Source: Verrucomicrobia subdivision 3 bacterium UBA7542
Lineage (GTDB): Bacteria; Verrucomicrobiota; Verrucomicrobiia; Limisphaerales; UBA11358
NCBI GenBank assembly: GCA_002479245.1
Contig: DLMG01000330.1
Span: forward strand, 1-16,465
Direction: 5' to 3'
DNA length: 16,465 nucleotides
The notes beneath the pieces were generated by a model that was not told the origin of the DNA, did not search any database, and saw nothing but the letters and a program-made list of their open reading frames with translations. The translations under genes were made by a program, and so were the position numbers. This document shows, piece after piece, positions 16,294 to 16,465 of this stretch (its first letter is position 1; the number at the start of each line of letters is the position of its first letter).

Positions 16294-16321
16294 AATATAG
16301 CACAAATCGGACGGGTGACAA
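16294..16321 (-). promoter_or_regulatory. Promoter of the integrase gene
   Basis: On the minus strand, TTGTCA (16321-16316, 5 of 6) and TATATT (16299-16294, 5 of 6) are separated by 16 bp. The -10 ends 5 bp before the ATG at 16288, so the mRNA would be leaderless or nearly so; there is no Shine-Dalgarno. It also supports ATG 16288 over the upstream TTG. Confidence 0.65.
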
Positions 16322-16389
16322 GTATGGGTTACAAGTCAGCTTTTCTGGCGGTTGTGAATCTTCAAAGCAGCTTTATTTTACAATAGGAT

Positions 16390-16465
16390 GGGTTGGTAGC
16401 TCAGTTGGTAGAGCAGTGCCCTTTTAAGGCATTGGTCCAGGGTTCGAGTCCCTGCCAACCCACCA
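16390..16465 (+). tRNA. tRNA-Lys (anticodon UUU)
   Basis: A full cloverleaf of 76 nt: acceptor GGGTTGG / CCAACCC, D-arm GCTC / GAGC, anticodon stem GTGCC / GGCAT with loop CTTTTAA (anticodon TTT), T-arm CAGGG-TTCGAGT-CCCTG, discriminator A and an encoded CCA that is the last triplet of the window. TACAAT at 16379-16384 resembles a -10 but lies very close and lacks a good -35. It is divergent from the integrase and is the likely integration target or attachment-site carrier. Confidence 0.96.

Larger units (their letters stand above)
137..16389. mobile_element. Probable integrative and mobilisable element (boundaries uncertain)
   Basis: A tyrosine recombinase, an excisionase-like protein, a MobF relaxase with candidate oriT, a toxin-antitoxin pair and defence-like cargo lie together beside a tRNA gene. 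That is the usual composition of an IME. No type IV secretion, coupling ATPase or replication gene is seen, so it would depend on a helper. I found no second copy of a tRNA-Lys segment in the window, so the left end is either outside it or has no tRNA-type repeat. The coordinates only mark the stretch between the VOC gene and the tRNA. Confidence 0.4.

Overview
This window looks like a defence and mobilisation region of a bacterial chromosome, probably the right-hand part of an integrative and mobilisable element (IME) next to a tRNA-Lys(UUU) gene. Gene style and a GC-rich intergenic repeat family suggest a Verrucomicrobiota-like (PVC) bacterium. That is an impression only, because the window holds no decisive phylogenetic marker.

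Left part (1-8131). The 3' end of a plus-strand VOC/glyoxalase-family gene (2-136) meets, tail to tail, a two-gene minus-strand operon. Its first gene (6783-8078) encodes a DUF2130 protein with a coiled coil and a PD-(D/E)xK-like core. Its second gene (149-6736) encodes a 2195-residue protein in one open frame. That protein joins an OLD/GajA-like ATPase with half a TOPRIM domain to a complete DUF4011 - SF1 helicase - MTES_1575/Vsr-like nuclease protein. The join falls just where the TOPRIM Asp-x-Asp strand should begin. This fusion is the most unusual object in the window and a candidate new defence architecture.

Middle part (8132-10658). A hipBA toxin-antitoxin pair has its own promoter and a perfect palindromic operator over the -10. 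It lies between two direct copies of an approximately 110-bp repeat (about 91% identical, offset exactly 2174 bp). Just after hipA is an ordered array of nine degenerate 10-mers arranged as three triplets with identical internal spacing (21 then 11 bp). Repeat copy B ends in a long hairpin with 22-bp arms.

Right part (10659-16465). A small HTH protein is divergent from a MobF (TrwC/TraI-type) relaxase-helicase. The 180 bp between them holds two inverted repeats and is the natural candidate oriT. The relaxase gene overlaps a small unknown gene, which overlaps an excisionase-like HTH_17 gene. A convergent tyrosine recombinase follows, and then tRNA-Lys ends the window. No type IV secretion genes are visible, so this part would be mobilised by a helper rather than self-transmissible.

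Putting it together (inference): a tyrosine recombinase and a relaxase move a cargo of antiphage-like genes (DUF2130, the OLD-helicase-nuclease fusion) and a stabilising hipBA module. The left boundary of the element is not identifiable in the window.
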